This document shows, piece by piece, positions 46,436-58,924 of a DNA stretch of 64,000 nt. The DNA is from Dichotomocladium elegans (lineage: Eukaryota; Mucoromycota; Mucoromycetes; Mucorales; Lichtheimiaceae). A program made the translations under genes and the position numbers. Positions within the stretch are counted from its first letter, which is position 1, and every line of letters starts with the position of its first letter. The stretch is taken from the NCBI GenBank assembly GCA_025716815.1, contig JAIXMN010000009.1, forward strand, positions 496,001-560,000. The letters are read 5' to 3'. The notes under the pieces are model-generated. The model was not told the DNA's origin and did no database searches. It was given only the letters and a program-made list of their open reading frames with translations.

Positions 46436-46894
46436 GGTAAAGGAATAAGGAAGAGGAAGATGTGTGTGTGTGTGTGAAATCTGGGATGCAAGTAACCCTG
46501 GTAAAACTGGGGGGGGTTGTTGGTCGGTGGGAAGACGGTTCTTATATACGAAACAATCGGGTCCGCTAGCACGCACGTACGCACGCTTCCTTCCGCAACG
46601 TTGTGAGACCGTCAGCAATTGCTGCCCAAAAACCCCTCCCGAACCCGACCCGGATCGGGGGGGAAAAGTGATGCCTGGCGAGATTTGTTGTTTCGGCGTG
46701 TCAGATGATTTTAGGTTTTTTTTGGGGGGGTGAGAGAGGAAGGAAGAAAGCTTTAGAAAGAAGAGGTGTGGTGCCACTTTTTCCCCCAATTACACAAAAA
46801 AGGTTGAATTTCAAACGTAGCTACAATTCCATCCCGTATTAAATCATGCCATATCGGCTCATTTGTTGCAAGTGGGTACTTTTTTTTTTCTTTT
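46436..46894. promoter_or_regulatory. Shared divergent promoter region, universal stress protein and Chs7
   Basis: The 459 bp separate two divergent start codons. It holds a GT microsatellite (about 46461-46476), a G-run (about 46509-46516), a CCCGACCCGGATCGG GC-rich block (about 46642-46660) and a T7G7 transition (about 46716-46730). No specific transcription-factor site can be named from this alone. Confidence 0.4.
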
Positions 46895-48100
46895 ATGTCC
46901 TTCAGCTTCCAGTTGTTCAAGTTTGACGGCGTATGTCAAACAGTGGCACTGACCCTCTGTCCGCTGATCGGCAAGTCCGACGGGATTGAACCCATTTGTT
47001 ATGCCCGCAACGTTGAGTTTGCAGGCATTTTGATATTTCAGCCCGGTAAAAGATCACTCGGCGCGCCATAAAAAGAAAAAGCTGAACTCAGATTGGGACA
47101 CTAGCTACCTTCATCATTGACACGGTCGCTCTCATCATGACAAGTATCATGATTTATCATATCAAGACAAAATATACAGCCGTCGGTAAAGAAAAAGAAA
47201 AAAAGAAAACGGACGATAGCATCATGCGTGGCTCCTCCCCTAAAGCAAGACGTCTATGATCATAGGTCGGAAAGAAATCATCCTATTCTTTCACTTGTAC
47301 ACCCTCTCTGTTATTATGGAAATGCTGCTTGCAACAAGTATCATTCCTAAAGCATCGATTCTGTACCCAGTATGAAAAAAAGGGGGGAGACAGAACAAAG
47401 TGAATGCGCATGATACAAAAAAGTGACTGATCTGCTTAGTATTTCACAGCAGCACATCTTGGTCTGATCAGCTCTACATTCTGGTGTCTCTTGATCAATG
47501 GATTCCTGGGTATTCAATTCGCCGAAGATGGCACACCCCTCAGTCTTTGGGCAAGTCAAAACTTGAAGTTAAAGGGAAAGAGAGTCTGATCGATCGATCT
47601 CTTTCTAGTGGAACCGTATTACCACAGGCGTCGTCTTCACAATCGTCACGGGCATTGCGATCGCCACGTTCAATAACGTAGGACCCTTCCGTTATGAGTC
47701 CCCTATAGCCTTGTGGATCGTCTATTTCTTCTGCAATGGCGCTGCATTTGTTATTTATGTTCTTACTCAGCTCGTGCTGATTGCATTCACGCTCGAGGAC
47801 CGATGGCCCATTGGCGACATTGCTTTTGGGACATTGTTTTTCGTCACTGGCCAGCTGACGACATATATCTTTTCAGTGTCCATTTGCGAGAATTCAAAAC
47901 ACTACATGGATGGCATGTTCATCGGTAGCGGCTGCAATTTGCTGGCGGTTATGATGGTGTACAAATACTGGGATTCCATCACAGGTGACGATCTCGAGTT
48001 TGCATTAGATTCCAAACCGCAGTACTGGCAAATATGCGAAACGCGAGGCCCAAAACAGTTAGAAAGCCCGGAAAATGATTTTGAGAAAGTTCCGACGTAA
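46895..48100 (+). CDS. Chitin synthase export chaperone (Chs7-like)
   Basis: Multi-span ER protein that lets class IV/Chs3-type chitin synthases leave the ER. Five exons (46895-47045, 47105-47185, 47266-47369, 47440-47550, 47609-48100) give 312 residues, the family's normal length. Features: LTLCPLIGKSDGIEPICYAR, NVEFAGILIFQP, HLGLISSTFWCLLINGFLG, QFAEDGTPLSLW, GIAIATFNNVGP, then further TM segments (WIVYFFCNGAAFVIYVL, DIAFGTLFFVTGQ) and a hydrophilic tail. Intron 4 (47551-47608) has the GC donor TGG|GCAAGT. Using it keeps the TM spacing (18 residues between LSLW and ATFN) seen in other Chs7 proteins, whereas a GT donor 4 nt on would shorten the segment. About seven hydrophobic segments are visible. 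Confidence 0.93.
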
Positions 48101-48143
48101 TTTTTTTTTTACCCTCCCTTCCTACTTTCTGCATAAAATCAAA

Positions 48144-50136
48144 ATGTTCAAACGAGCCTTTTCCACCGTCAAGAAAACCCATTTGTTTGATAAACTCCCG
48201 GGAGAGGGCACTCAGCCTCATAAAGGGGTGGAGCACTTGATGGGACCATTGAGGGCCACGCGGTTCGGTATGGCTCATCCTGTTGCCTCCACGCCGCAGG
48301 ATCGTTTTGACGTTGCGATCGGTAGCAAAGCGCCCCCCCCTCACCCCGATACATATATCCACGCATGTCTCTTTCTTGCTGCTCACAGTGCTTTTGTTCC
48401 AACATCTTAGTCGGTGGTGGAATCGTGGGGCTAGCCACGGCGCGGGAGATCCTAAATCGATATCCGGACAAAACCGTCGTTGTCTTGGAGAAAGAACCGC
48501 ACGTCGCTGGCCACCAGAGCGGCCACAACTCGGGCGTGGCAAGTAGTTAAAGCACGCACGCATACACAAACATCTGCTGTGCTCCACCCAGGCTGACTCT
48601 TCCAATGCTTCTCACTCACTTCTTTCTTTCAGATTCACGCTGGCATGTATTATATACCGGGGTCGAGAATGGCACGCACATGTGTGCGCGGCGCCGAGCT
48701 CATGTACAAATATTGCGAGGAGCATAACCTCCCGGCTGAAAAGTGCGGCAAATTTATTGTGGCCTGCAATGAGGGAGAGCATAACATGGTTGAAAAGCTT
48801 TATCACCAAGGCAAGGCGAATGGCGTCCAAGGTTTGGAGATTATCTACCGTGACCAGGTTTGTAAATATGAACATAGGAGCTAAATACCGCTGCTGTAAA
48901 CTCATACACACACTCACGTATATATGCGCACTGCATCCTAGATCAAAGAGATGGAACCTAACGTGTCGGCGTTCAGTGCTCTGAATTCGCCAAACACGGG
49001 TGTCGTCAATTACTGGCTTGTGAGTCAATGCATTGCTGACGAAATTAAACGATCCGGGTAAATTTTTACTGGCTAGCCTCGTCATATTGCCACATTTGGC
49101 ATTAACCGCCACTCGATTTAGTCGCGGTGACATCAAGCTTTCATTTGAAGTGAACAAAGTACACAAGACGGCAGATCGTTTAGTGCATGTAACGTACAAA
49201 GAGGGGTCGGTTCGTAGCCATTGACAGCCGTTGACCTATGCTCTTCTAGGTTCGAGGCAAAGAGCCTGGCCAGAACGGTCCGGAGCTCCATATCCAGGCA
49301 AACGGTTTAATCACCTGCGGTGGCTTCTATGCCGACAGATTGGCAGCCATGACGGGCGGTAACCCTCATGTACATAAGATCGTAACATTCCGAGGCACCT
49401 ATTATCAGCTCAAATCCGAGTATCGCACCCTTGTATCACGAAACATCTATCCGATTCCGAGCGGTGGCGGCATTCCTGTCGGCGTCCATTTCACGCCAAC
49501 GGTAACTGGCTTTCAATAGAAGGGTAACTATAGACGGCTGACAAGCAGTCTCTTAGGTCGATGTCCGACGTGGCCATCAACTCATCGTGGGTCCTGGCGC
49601 ATGGTATGAAAACAAAAGACCTTCATTCTTTTGTCTTTGACTTACTCTTCTACTGCATTCTAGCATTACATTCTCGAGAGAAGGCTACAAGTTCTTTGAT
49701 ATCAATGTGGCCGATCTCATGAATTCGGCCACCAACACGGCCTTTTGGCAATTTGTTTTTAAAAACTTCTCTGTCTCTCTGGGAGAACTATATCGCGATC
49801 TGAGCAAGCATGCCTTTCTAAAGAGCGGCCAACGCTATGTCCCATGTCTTACGGCCGACATGGTCGAACCAAGCTTTTCGGGCGTCATGTCCCAAGTCTT
49901 TGAGGTATCCTGAAATTATGTTTTTATTTTTTCAGTCGAACATTTTCTGACCCTACACGTAGCCAGGAGGAGTAGCTGCGGGAGATTATATCATTGAGCG
50001 AAACTGTCTCGATAGGCTCGCCATCAATTTGCGTAACGCACCTACCCCGGCTGCTACGGGAGCTTTTGCAATTGCCGAAATGATGGCCAATATCGCTGCA
50101 GAGGACTTTGGGTGGGGTCCAGTTAAGAACGTATAA
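48144..50136 (+). CDS. L-2-hydroxyglutarate dehydrogenase, mitochondrial
   Basis: FAD-linked enzyme oxidising L-2-hydroxyglutarate to 2-oxoglutarate (metabolite repair). Nine exons (48144-48321, 48411-48538, 48633-48857, 48942-49057, 49122-49209, 49250-49501, 49557-49603, 49664-49904, 49963-50136) give 482 residues. The N-terminus [11 protein letters not shown] is basic and suits mitochondrial import. The FAD Rossmann motif reads [31 protein letters not shown] is the conserved flavin-contact segment, and it is interrupted by intron 2 (48539-48632), which has the unambiguous GC donor GTG|GCAAGT. Later motifs are [41 protein letters not shown] and the C-terminal [16 protein letters not shown]. 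It starts only 43 bp after the Chs7 stop codon, so the promoter must overlap that gene. Confidence 0.93.
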
Positions 50137-52114
50137 TAAGCTCCTTTGTATTAGTCTCAAAATAAGCCAATTCAGAAGACGCATGATGATTCGGACTTCC
50201 CCCTTTGTACATACTCGGTTATGACGCACATATTTATAAGGCTGAAAATATTTCTAAATACATCGGATTTCGAAGGCATTCCGTCATTCTTGAGCCAGAT
50301 GGTGACTTACCCATGGGCCGCATGGAAGACTGCGGGGGGGACGCGCGTATCCATGGCCGCCTTGACTACGACCCATTATCCATGTTGGTCTCGTTCCGTT
50401 TCTCTCGTTCTGTAGGTCTCTGTTGCTATTTTTTTGGGGGGGGGAGGGGTGGTACTATACAGTATAAGCCGATGTATCCTTAACTTCTTTTACATGGCCT
50501 TTTTCCGGTATGATCAAATGGGATACCTGCTTCTTCGGTAGTGCCATGATTTGGCGAACATCTGCAGGGCTGTTCCCCCCTTTTTTTTCACTAAGGAGTT
50601 GTTGCTTCTGTTGTCCCTCGTGCTTCGGCTCCACCATTGCCGCCATGATGCCCTGACGGTTGTCTCGGGCGCCGCACGTGCCTTGCCTATGCCCTCGTGC
50701 GCTCGTTGCTTCTGCTCTTACCACGAATTATCTACCCTTGTTACTTGCCTATTGTTTACCAGGATGCGTATACTTTAAGGCTGGACCGGACGGCTAAGTT
50801 AAAAAGGTATGGATATGGGCTACGTATTGGATTTCTTTTGCCGATTGCCGCGGACACTTTTATGTAGCTTTTGTTTTCGGTACATCTCTCTCCCCCCGCC
50901 CCGATAGCCACAGTTAAAAAGATAGTATAGCACAACAAGAGCCCTCTTGATATGATTTGTATCTCTCTGGTACAAAATAAATTCGGCGTTTTTGCGTTTC
51001 TGCATAATTTCAGACGCAAAGGGCCCTTATACCAACCACGCTTCGTTTCGGCGAGCTTTTAAGGGGGTGCTCCTTTTTTCCAATCCGTCCACGTTTTGGA
51101 TCAACGTGGACTTTACCGAAACGTGCCTGTCGGATTCTTCTGAATAAGTAAACCCAAAATGCCCTCGGTCTGCATCGCTGGCTCATTTTCATTGTTAATA
51201 TGAAAGAGATCGTCACAACCACGTAGGTGGCCAGCCGAAAAGGCAAATCGACAATGATACGCAATGGGCGGCCAAATACTGCAATCGTAATACTTGCCTG
51301 CTGTGATGACTTTGGCTTTTTGACGGAACAGAAAGCAGTGACAGCGAGATATCACTCTTTTTGTTATACTGGTGATTTACTATAGCGGTGCGACTCGGTT
51401 AGAGTCTACGGTGGCACTCTAACGGGTTGCCACTGTGCACAGTTTCGTACTTGGTTCGACATTGTTACCGAAGACATTAGGAGAGGGGAAAATAGGGGTT
51501 TTCCCTGGGAAGCTATTGAAGGCTGGACCTGCGCTCCTTGACTTGCTGATTTCTTCTACCCCCCCCCTGTACCCAACCAATGGCAGTTAAGGCAATCGGG
51601 AGAGAGAAAGAGACGGAAAATAATCCATGAGCGTTTTTTTCAAGACTGCTGTACCTTTTCTATGAGACCACAAGGAAAGAAAGGGGACATAAACAAGGCG
51701 AGTAAGACGGTGACATGGATCGCGTGGGAAAGAGGCATACAGACAAACCTGAATCTTCCTGTCTTCCTTCCTTCCCCAACTTTTTACAAGTTATTTAAAC
51801 TATTATATTGAGTTATTACAAAGTAGGTTGCATTGCATTAATACTCCCCACTTATATGGACCAAATCGAAATGCTAATCTTTTTACTTGGCAAGACAGGG
51901 AGACAGGTGAAGGGCGAGATGGGGGGAGGTCATGCACAGGGATAAGAAAAAAAAAAAGAGATAAGCATGGCAAAGGAGGGCCACGTTTTAATCCTTCACG
52001 ACCCCCGTTACTTAATTGAGAAATCCAAGCAGGCAAACGGGCGTATATAAAGCATCACCGTCCTTTCTCCCTCCCCACTTACACTTGATAATTGCGCACA
52101 CCGCTCTACACCCC
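50137..52114. other. 2-kb gene-free stretch
   Basis: Minus-strand frames at 51113-51355 (ending TEGILGLLIQKNPTGTFR) and at 50455-50724 (89 residues, highly charged) look partly protein-like, but no family was recognised and they are not joined by convincing splice sites. G-runs occur at about 50331-50340 and 50432-50447 and a C-run at about 51560. The right end should contain the kinase promoter. Confidence 0.35.
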
Positions 52115-53320
52115 ATGCGACCTGCACCTTTTGACCCTCAGAGCTTGCTCAACACCTTCATTGGCAAGCAATCTATCCAACTCATTTCTCTTCTCGGAGT
52201 AGGAGCGTACGGGGTTGTGTATCTTGGCGTACATGTGCCGACCAGTCGACGGTACGCGGTCAAGTTGCTGACCCGGTCATGTGCGATTGAGACGGAAATT
52301 GAGCTTCACTCTCGCGTGTGCTGCCATCCAGGGATTCTTCCCATCCACTGTGTCATTCGCGAAAAGAGCCGAGTGTTTCTGGTGCTCGAGTATGCCTCCG
52401 GTGGCGATCTGTTTCGTGCGATTACAAAAAGTGAAGGCATCATGGGCAACAACCGCGCCGTCCGCCACATTTTCCTTCAGATCATCGATGCTGTCCAGCA
52501 CTGCCACGACCAAGGCATTGCACACAGGGACCTCAAACCCGAGAACATCCTCGTGTTCCCACATCTCAAGGTCAAACTTGCTGACTTTGGCCTTGCTACA
52601 AAGAAACTCGTGTCGGGCGAACTCAACTGCGGCTCGAGCTTTTATTTCTCACCAGAGTGCCAAGGTCATCTCACCAACCATCGGGGCTACTCAACGCGCC
52701 AGAATGATATCTGGAGCCTTGGCGTGATCCTCGTCAATCTTGCCGCTGGCCGCAATCCGTGGCGCCGGGCGAGTGTCGAGGACCCGGCATTCCAGCAATA
52801 CATCAAGAATCCCTGTCCATCTTTTTTCAAGACACTGCTTCCCATGATCTCCGATGAACTCTCCATCTTACTTACCCGCATCTTTTGCCTCGATCCCGCA
52901 AGACGTATCTCTCTCCCGGTGCTTAGAGTTCACGTTTCGAGTCTAAAGGTCTTTGCCAACTCGACTCAAGTCATTCATCCTCTTGTCCACATGGAGCATC
53001 CGACACGCATAATTAGAGAACAAGCAGCACTGGCAGGAAAAACAACACATATTCTCGATCCGCCCAAGGTCACGTTGAGTCCCTCGATGATGTACAGCTT
53101 TTGCGATTATATTGATGGTTTTTCAGACGATTCCTCCTCCACACCTCCTCAGACGCCTCCTACGTCGAGTGCCCCACCTCCAAGTGCTCCGGTCTCCTCT
53201 CTCGAGCTTTGTCCCTTGCCTCCTCAGCAGCCACGTTATATCCCACCATGTAAGACGGAACATAACGGTGTCTACCACCACAGTTGCTACCCAGCGACTA
53301 CCCGATATCGCATCATTTAG
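52115..53320 (+). CDS. Serine/threonine protein kinase, Ran1/Pat1-Sks1-like
   Basis: Intronless gene of about 401 residues. The kinase domain occupies about residues 18-275. It has a Gly loop GVGAYGVVYLG, the ATP-binding Lys in RYAVKLL, catalytic loop HRDLKPENIL, DFG as KLADFGLATK, the SPE equivalent of APE in SFYFSPECQG and DIWSLGVILVNLAAGRNPW. The layout resembles fission-yeast Ran1/Pat1 and budding-yeast Sks1/Vhs1, which control meiosis or nutrient responses. All catalytic residues are present, so it should be active. The C-terminal 120 residues are Ser/Pro-rich and probably disordered. An upstream in-frame ATG (about 52016) exists, but the ATG at 52115 lies closest to the conserved domain start. 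The subfamily assignment is moderate. Confidence 0.87.
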   Translation: MRPAPFDPQSLLNTFIGKQSIQLISLLGVGAYGVVYLGVHVPTSRRYAVKLLTRSCAIETEIELHSRVCCHPGILPIHCVIREKSRVFLVLEYASGGDLFRAITKSEGIMGNNRAVRHIFLQIIDAVQHCHDQGIAHRDLKPENILVFPHLKVKLADFGLATKKLVSGELNCGSSFYFSPECQGHLTNHRGYSTRQNDIWSLGVILVNLAAGRNPWRRASVEDPAFQQYIKNPCPSFFKTLLPMISDELSILLTRIFCLDPARRISLPVLRVHVSSLKVFANSTQVIHPLVHMEHPTRIIREQAALAGKTTHILDPPKVTLSPSMMYSFCDYIDGFSDDSSSTPPQTPPTSSAPPPSAPVSSLELCPLPPQQPRYIPPCKTEHNGVYHHSCYPATTRYRII

Positions 53321-54808
53321 AAACAAAAAAGAATACCTGTCGCCTGTATCTCATCGACATTAACTCTTTTTCTCTCTCACACACACACTCTCTCCTCCCC
53401 CTTTTTGATGGTGCACATATACGGTATTTTCTTGTTATAATTTTTGTATCTCTAGCTTTATTTCATGTCGTCATATTATAGAAATGTATTTCACCATTCA
53501 TCTCATCAACTTCTTCACGCATTTATTTCCATCAGCTTGCATACCCCGCTTTATTTTACCCTTTTTTTTTTAGAAAGCACTAGAAGCATTCAAAAAAAAA
53601 TTAAACGTTGCTAATGTGAACAGGAAACCGGCCCAAGAATGTGTTTATGAGCATCATCAAGCGGGTACATACATGGTCTTATTAATCTTGGAAAGAACCA
53701 TCGTTCGAATGAACGATGGATTGTAGCTTTTAAAACACTTACTATCGTCTAAAATAATTTTTTCTGCCCCACCGAAAACGAGGGAGAATCCAAGAGCATT
53801 GTTCGTCCCATGATGAAGAAGATACAATTATCATTGGTCAACCTTACTGATATTTATACCGATCAAGGAGATATGGACGCATTCCCTTTTTTTTTTTATC
53901 AAGCCATCACCCGCGCATTGCCGCTTGTAAAGAGAGTGGGATACGGATAAGGAGAGGTATACCAGGAGACGGCTGCCGAATACATAACACAAAAAAAAAG
54001 GCTTATTATACCATTCGTCGAATTGCCTCTGTGTACACCACAAAGGGACACATAGCGTCTTGAGATACCAGCGCACTATGTTGTATACTATTAAGCTCTA
54101 GACTCGTTAAATACAAGAGCCCAATTTCGACGACTTTGCGGATTTCCAATGAGACAATTCGATTATCGTTTCCCAAGTCAGGGAATCTTGAAAAACAGCT
54201 GATACTGCACTGTACTTAACTTCACGGCACGGGCTGTTAGTCTTCACTAAACGAACAAGTGTGTATTGTACAGCAATATCAATTCATCAGCCTGCCTTGA
54301 TTGTATGTAGCGCAAGACTGATAGTGATGTGGAAAATCATCTCTCACTACATATATATGTTGTGTTTGATGCATAAAGATATTCTCTTTCGCAATTTAAT
54401 AATCATGGCTCTCCATACACGCAGAGAGCAACATAGGTTGCTGTGTGAAACAACAGATCGATTTTGAACCACCGTATATGCATCGATCGCACACGCAAAA
54501 CGTCTCGGCCTCTATTGAACCGGGAAATATTATACACGGATGGGCATGACCGCCATGACGCAAACTTGATTGTATGAATAGAAAGACAGCGGGCATATGA
54601 CGTCATCCGAATACGAATGCATGTAGGTTAGGTGGGGGGATGTCAAAACTCCGTGGATGATCGGGCTCTTTCAAAGACGTTCTACTATACCTCATCTAGC
54701 TTGAGACAATCCTACGACTCACGCTATAAGGACCTTATACATTAAAAGAAACATTGTATTTTTTTTATTAGAGTAGGGCATATGATGACATAAAAATGAG
54801 TATAGTGG
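53321..54808. other. Convergent intergenic region, kinase and ABCB transporter
   Basis: AT-rich with poly-T/poly-A tracts (about 53560-53600, 53887-53900). Both flanking genes end here. No protein or RNA gene recognised. Confidence 0.45.
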
Positions 54809-57800
54809 CTATTGATCGATACTAAGAGATTGCTGTTGCACAAGTTCCTTGTAAACGCCATCCAACTTGAGAAGCTCCCAATGGGAACCTCGTTCAATGA
54901 CACGGCCGTCACGTACCACACAGATCTGGTCCGCGTTCTAAGAAAGCCACGGTGAGCTCAATTTTTTCGTTTTGTATCCCATTATATTTACCTGAATTGT
55001 AGAGAGGCGATGTGCAATGGTGATGGTTGTGCGGCCACCTTCCTGAATGGCATTATCGATAGCAGCCTGTACAAGTTTCTCGCTTTCGCTATCCAAAGCG
55101 GAGGTGGCCTCATCGAGGAGTAAAATGCGGGGATTGCGGATAAGGGCACGTGCGATGGCGATCCGCTGCTTTTGCCCACCCGACAGCTGTGACCCCTTGT
55201 CGCCTACCCGCGTGTCGTAACCTTGCGGTAAACTTGCAATAAACTTGTGAATATTTGCAGCCTTGCATGCATTCTCAATGTCCTGCTGGGTGGCTGTTTC
55301 GCCGTCTGGCACACCAAAGCGGATGTTCTCGGCGATCGACATGTCAAACAGGACAGGTTCTTGGCCGACTAATGCCATGTGGCTTCGCAAGTTTCCAAGG
55401 GTATAACCCTTCGTGCTGGTATCATCCACCCGTGTCGAGCCGGCTGAGGGGTCATACCATCGTTCGAGCATGCCAATCGTCGTAGACTTGCCGCATCCCG
55501 AGCTTCCAACAAGCGCAATGGTCTGACCGGCCGTACCCTCGAGACTGAAATCGCCGTTGAAGATGGGGATATCCGGGCGACGGGGGTAGGCAAATGCGAT
55601 CTTCTCAAACGCAACGTTGCCTTTGATCGTCGCGGGCTCGATGCCTTCCACGTCCGGATCAATCAGCGGCTGCCGGTCCAGGATTTCAAAGCATGAAAGG
55701 GCCGCGTACTTCCCCTTCACAATATTGGGTACAAAGTTGGCTGCGCGGCCGATACCCATCGCCGTGAACAAGAGCGCCATCTGAACGACCATCATTCCTT
55801 GGATATCCATTAGGCCCTTCTCGATAAAACGGACACCGGCATAGAATGCAATTGCGTTAAGATAGATCTGTATGGCCTGGGCTAATGCGAAACCAGCTGA
55901 TCCTTTGTAGGCTTTACGGATAGCCAGCTTGTGGGGATATTCGGTCGCCTTGTAGTATTTTTTCTCAAAATAGTCCTGTTTTACAAGCGCCACCACCGTG
56001 CGAATTGTCTTGATAGCTTCTCCAGCCACCTCACCTGACTCGATGCCGGCCTTTTTTGTGTCATCCTCAAACCCCATCTCCACACGGGCCTCGTAAGCCT
56101 CAGCAGCCACCATCAACGGTAGAACGGCGAGAATGACAAGAGTCAGTGGCCAGCCGTGAAGGAATGCAATCAATAGACCTGTGCAAATGTTCCGCCGGTC
56201 ATTAAATCAGCGGGTGCATAAAAAAAAAATGATATTCTGATGCTTACCGGCGACAAGAGAAAATATCACGCTGAAGACCTCGCCAAGGACTTTGGTGATT
56301 AGGTCGTTCACGTTCTTGGCATCCAGTGCGAGCATCGACGTGAGTGCACCAATGTTGTTGCCCTCCGAATCATAAAACCCGACCTCCTGCCGCATGTACG
56401 CACGGAATAGGCGACCGCGAAGCCGTTCGGTATAATACTCGCCCGCGCACTCGAAGGCACCGATCTGGAATATCTGACCAAACAATATAGCGATGGCGCA
56501 CACCACAAAGAGAAATGCATACAGGTTAGCGCCCTCCATCGGGCCGTCGCCAAGGCCAAGGGTCGGGTCGACCAGGACACCAAACACTCTGCCAAGCACC
56601 AATGCGGAGCAGGGAAAGACAGCGCCGCAAATTGTACAGCCAATAAGGCCGACCGCAAGGATATTCCATTCCGGCCGCATCTGCATAAGCACCTTAAAAA
56701 AGGGAGCTCTTGCGCCTTTGAACTTTGCTTCGCGTTCCTTTTGCAAACGATCCTCCTTGAGTTCCTCCTTTCGGTCGTTCATGGACGATACATTGCTGTG
56801 CTTGGTAGACTGGCGACGGATGGCAAAGCCCATCTCAATCTTTTCTTCGGCGAGCTCGTCTTCGCATGGGGCTACGGTCTCGTCGGGTTGATTTTCAGCC
56901 ATGCCAGTCAGCGTGTCCTCTTTGGTTGCGATCTCCTGCTTCTTGACCAGGCCAGCATAGACACCGTTTAGTCCAATGAGATGCTCGTGCGTCCCTTGCT
57001 CGATGACGTCTCCTTGGGAAAGAACAATGATGAGGTCGGCGTTGCGAATGGTGGATAGACGGTGAGCAATGACAATCGTCGTTCGATTCCGGGATGCGAC
57101 CTCGAGGGCAGTTTGAACCAGGCGTTCGGATTGAGTATCCAAGGCGGAGGTTGCCTAAATGAAAGAATTTAAATTACATCGTGGCACAGAGTCAAATGGG
57201 GTGGTGGGGGGAAATGAGTATACCTCGTCGAGCAACAAAATCGCAGGATTTTTGAGGATAGCGCGCGCAATGGCAACGCGCTGTTTCTGCCCGCCTGAAA
57301 GCATGCCTCCGTATTGGCCAACTTGCGTGTCATACTTGTTAGGCAGCTGCATGATAAAGTCGTGGCAGTTGGCGGACCTGCAGGCCGCGATCAGCTCTTC
57401 CTCAGACACATGGCGCGTGGCACCCATCAGCAGATTCTTGCGGATCGACATGTTGAACAGAACAGGCTCCTGGCTGACAACACCGATCTGATTGCGCAGC
57501 CACTGAAGATTGTAATCTTTTATATCGTGTCCGTCGAGGAGAATATTCCCCGAGAGGGGATCGTAAAAACGCTGTATGAGCTGGATTGCTGTGGATTTAC
57601 CAGACCCTGATGGACCCACGATGGCCACGGTCTTGCCAGGTCGGATGGACGCCGTAAAACCGCGCAGGATAGGGATATCGGGTCGGCTAGGATAATTGAA
57701 GTCGACATTGGAAAACTGAATGTCACCGCGGAGCCCTTCCTTGGGCGCCAGGCCCTCTGTGGAGTCTGTATCGATGGGCGGCAATCGGTCAATAAGCGAA

Positions 57801-58924
57801 AAGATGCGGTGGGCAGCAGCGGTGGCGCTTGCGACTGCCGAGAGGTTGAGGGGAAGATTGAGCAAGCTGAGGGTCGAGACGAGTAAGGAGTAAAAGACGA
57901 TGATCACCTCGGCTCCTGTCATCTTGCCCTGGCGCACCAACTGGGAGCCGTACCAGAAGCTGAGACCGTAGCTGCAAAAGAACGTAGCCATAAACCCGCC
58001 AAATAGAAAAGAGAGCATTAGACCGCGTCGTACTCCTGTCTTGCGCGCAACCGCTAGCTCTGACTCGTATTTGGATGAGAACCGGCGCTGGAGTGAGAAA
58101 GAGTACACGGTACGAATGCCGGAAAATACCTCCTCGGCTATTGCGCCCGCAGCAGCGTAGATATCCTGGGCTTCCTTGGTAAACTTATCATAGGAGTATC
58201 CCATCAGACCACCCAGTCCTGCAGTGATTGGGAGGGTAGCGAGAATAACGAGGGCGAGGCGCCAGCCATAGACGAGGCCGACAATAATACCTGCGATCAG
58301 CTGGGCAGTCATCTGCAGAACACTACCGAACTTTTCGGAAATTCCATCCTGGATCATCTGGGTGTCAGTGGCGAGACGCGTAGTAAGCGAGCCCTCTTCG
58401 GCCTTGTCAAACCACTCCATATCCTGCCGAAGGATTGCGTGCATGTACAGTCGCCGGATCTCGCGGGCCTGACTCTCGCCGGAGATGACCCAGAACGCGT
58501 GCGCCAGATACGCACCGACCAAGGTAGCGCAGCCGAGATATACTAAGACGAGAATCGCGTCAATTGTGTTGCTGAGAATGCCATCCGTATTCATAATCGA
58601 TGCGCCAAGATTATCCAAGAATCTGCCAAGGATAATCATCGAACAAGGCATCATGACTCCAACGCCGATGGAGCCGATCGACGCGAGGATGATCATCATA
58701 ATATCGACCTTGGAAGCAAAGCGGAAGAGCCTGTGAAGAGGCACACCAGACTCCTTTTTCTTCTTCTTTTTCTTCTTCGTCTGATTACCGCTACTTGGAT
58801 CGTTGTCTTTGTCTATATTGGTGGAATCCGGTTCTATCTTCTCATTTCCAGCTTCACGAAGCTGATGCTTGATTTCCTGGTCCTCAAGGTCTTCAAGTAT
58901 CCGTTCACGGTTGTCTGATGCCAT
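54809..58924 (-). CDS. Full-length ABCB-type (P-glycoprotein-like) exporter
   Basis: ATP-driven membrane exporter with two TMD-NBD halves. Four exons (58924-57224, 57154-56248, 56178-54992, 54937-54809) give 1,307 residues. A charged N-terminus with a Lys8 run (about residue 50) precedes TMD1 (VDIMMIILASIGSIGVGVMM). NBD1 has Walker A VGPSGSGKST, Q-loop VVSQEPVLFN, signature LSGGQKQR and Walker B ILLLDE, the last split from ATSALD by intron 1. The H-loop is IAHRLST. A linker (about 640-700) leads to TMD2 and NBD2 with VGSSGCGKST, VGQEPVLFD, LSGGQKQR and ILLLDEATSALD. All catalytic motifs are intact in both NBDs. Substrate is unknown: drug/lipid efflux fits P-glycoproteins, and mating-factor export is possible. 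Confidence 0.94.
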
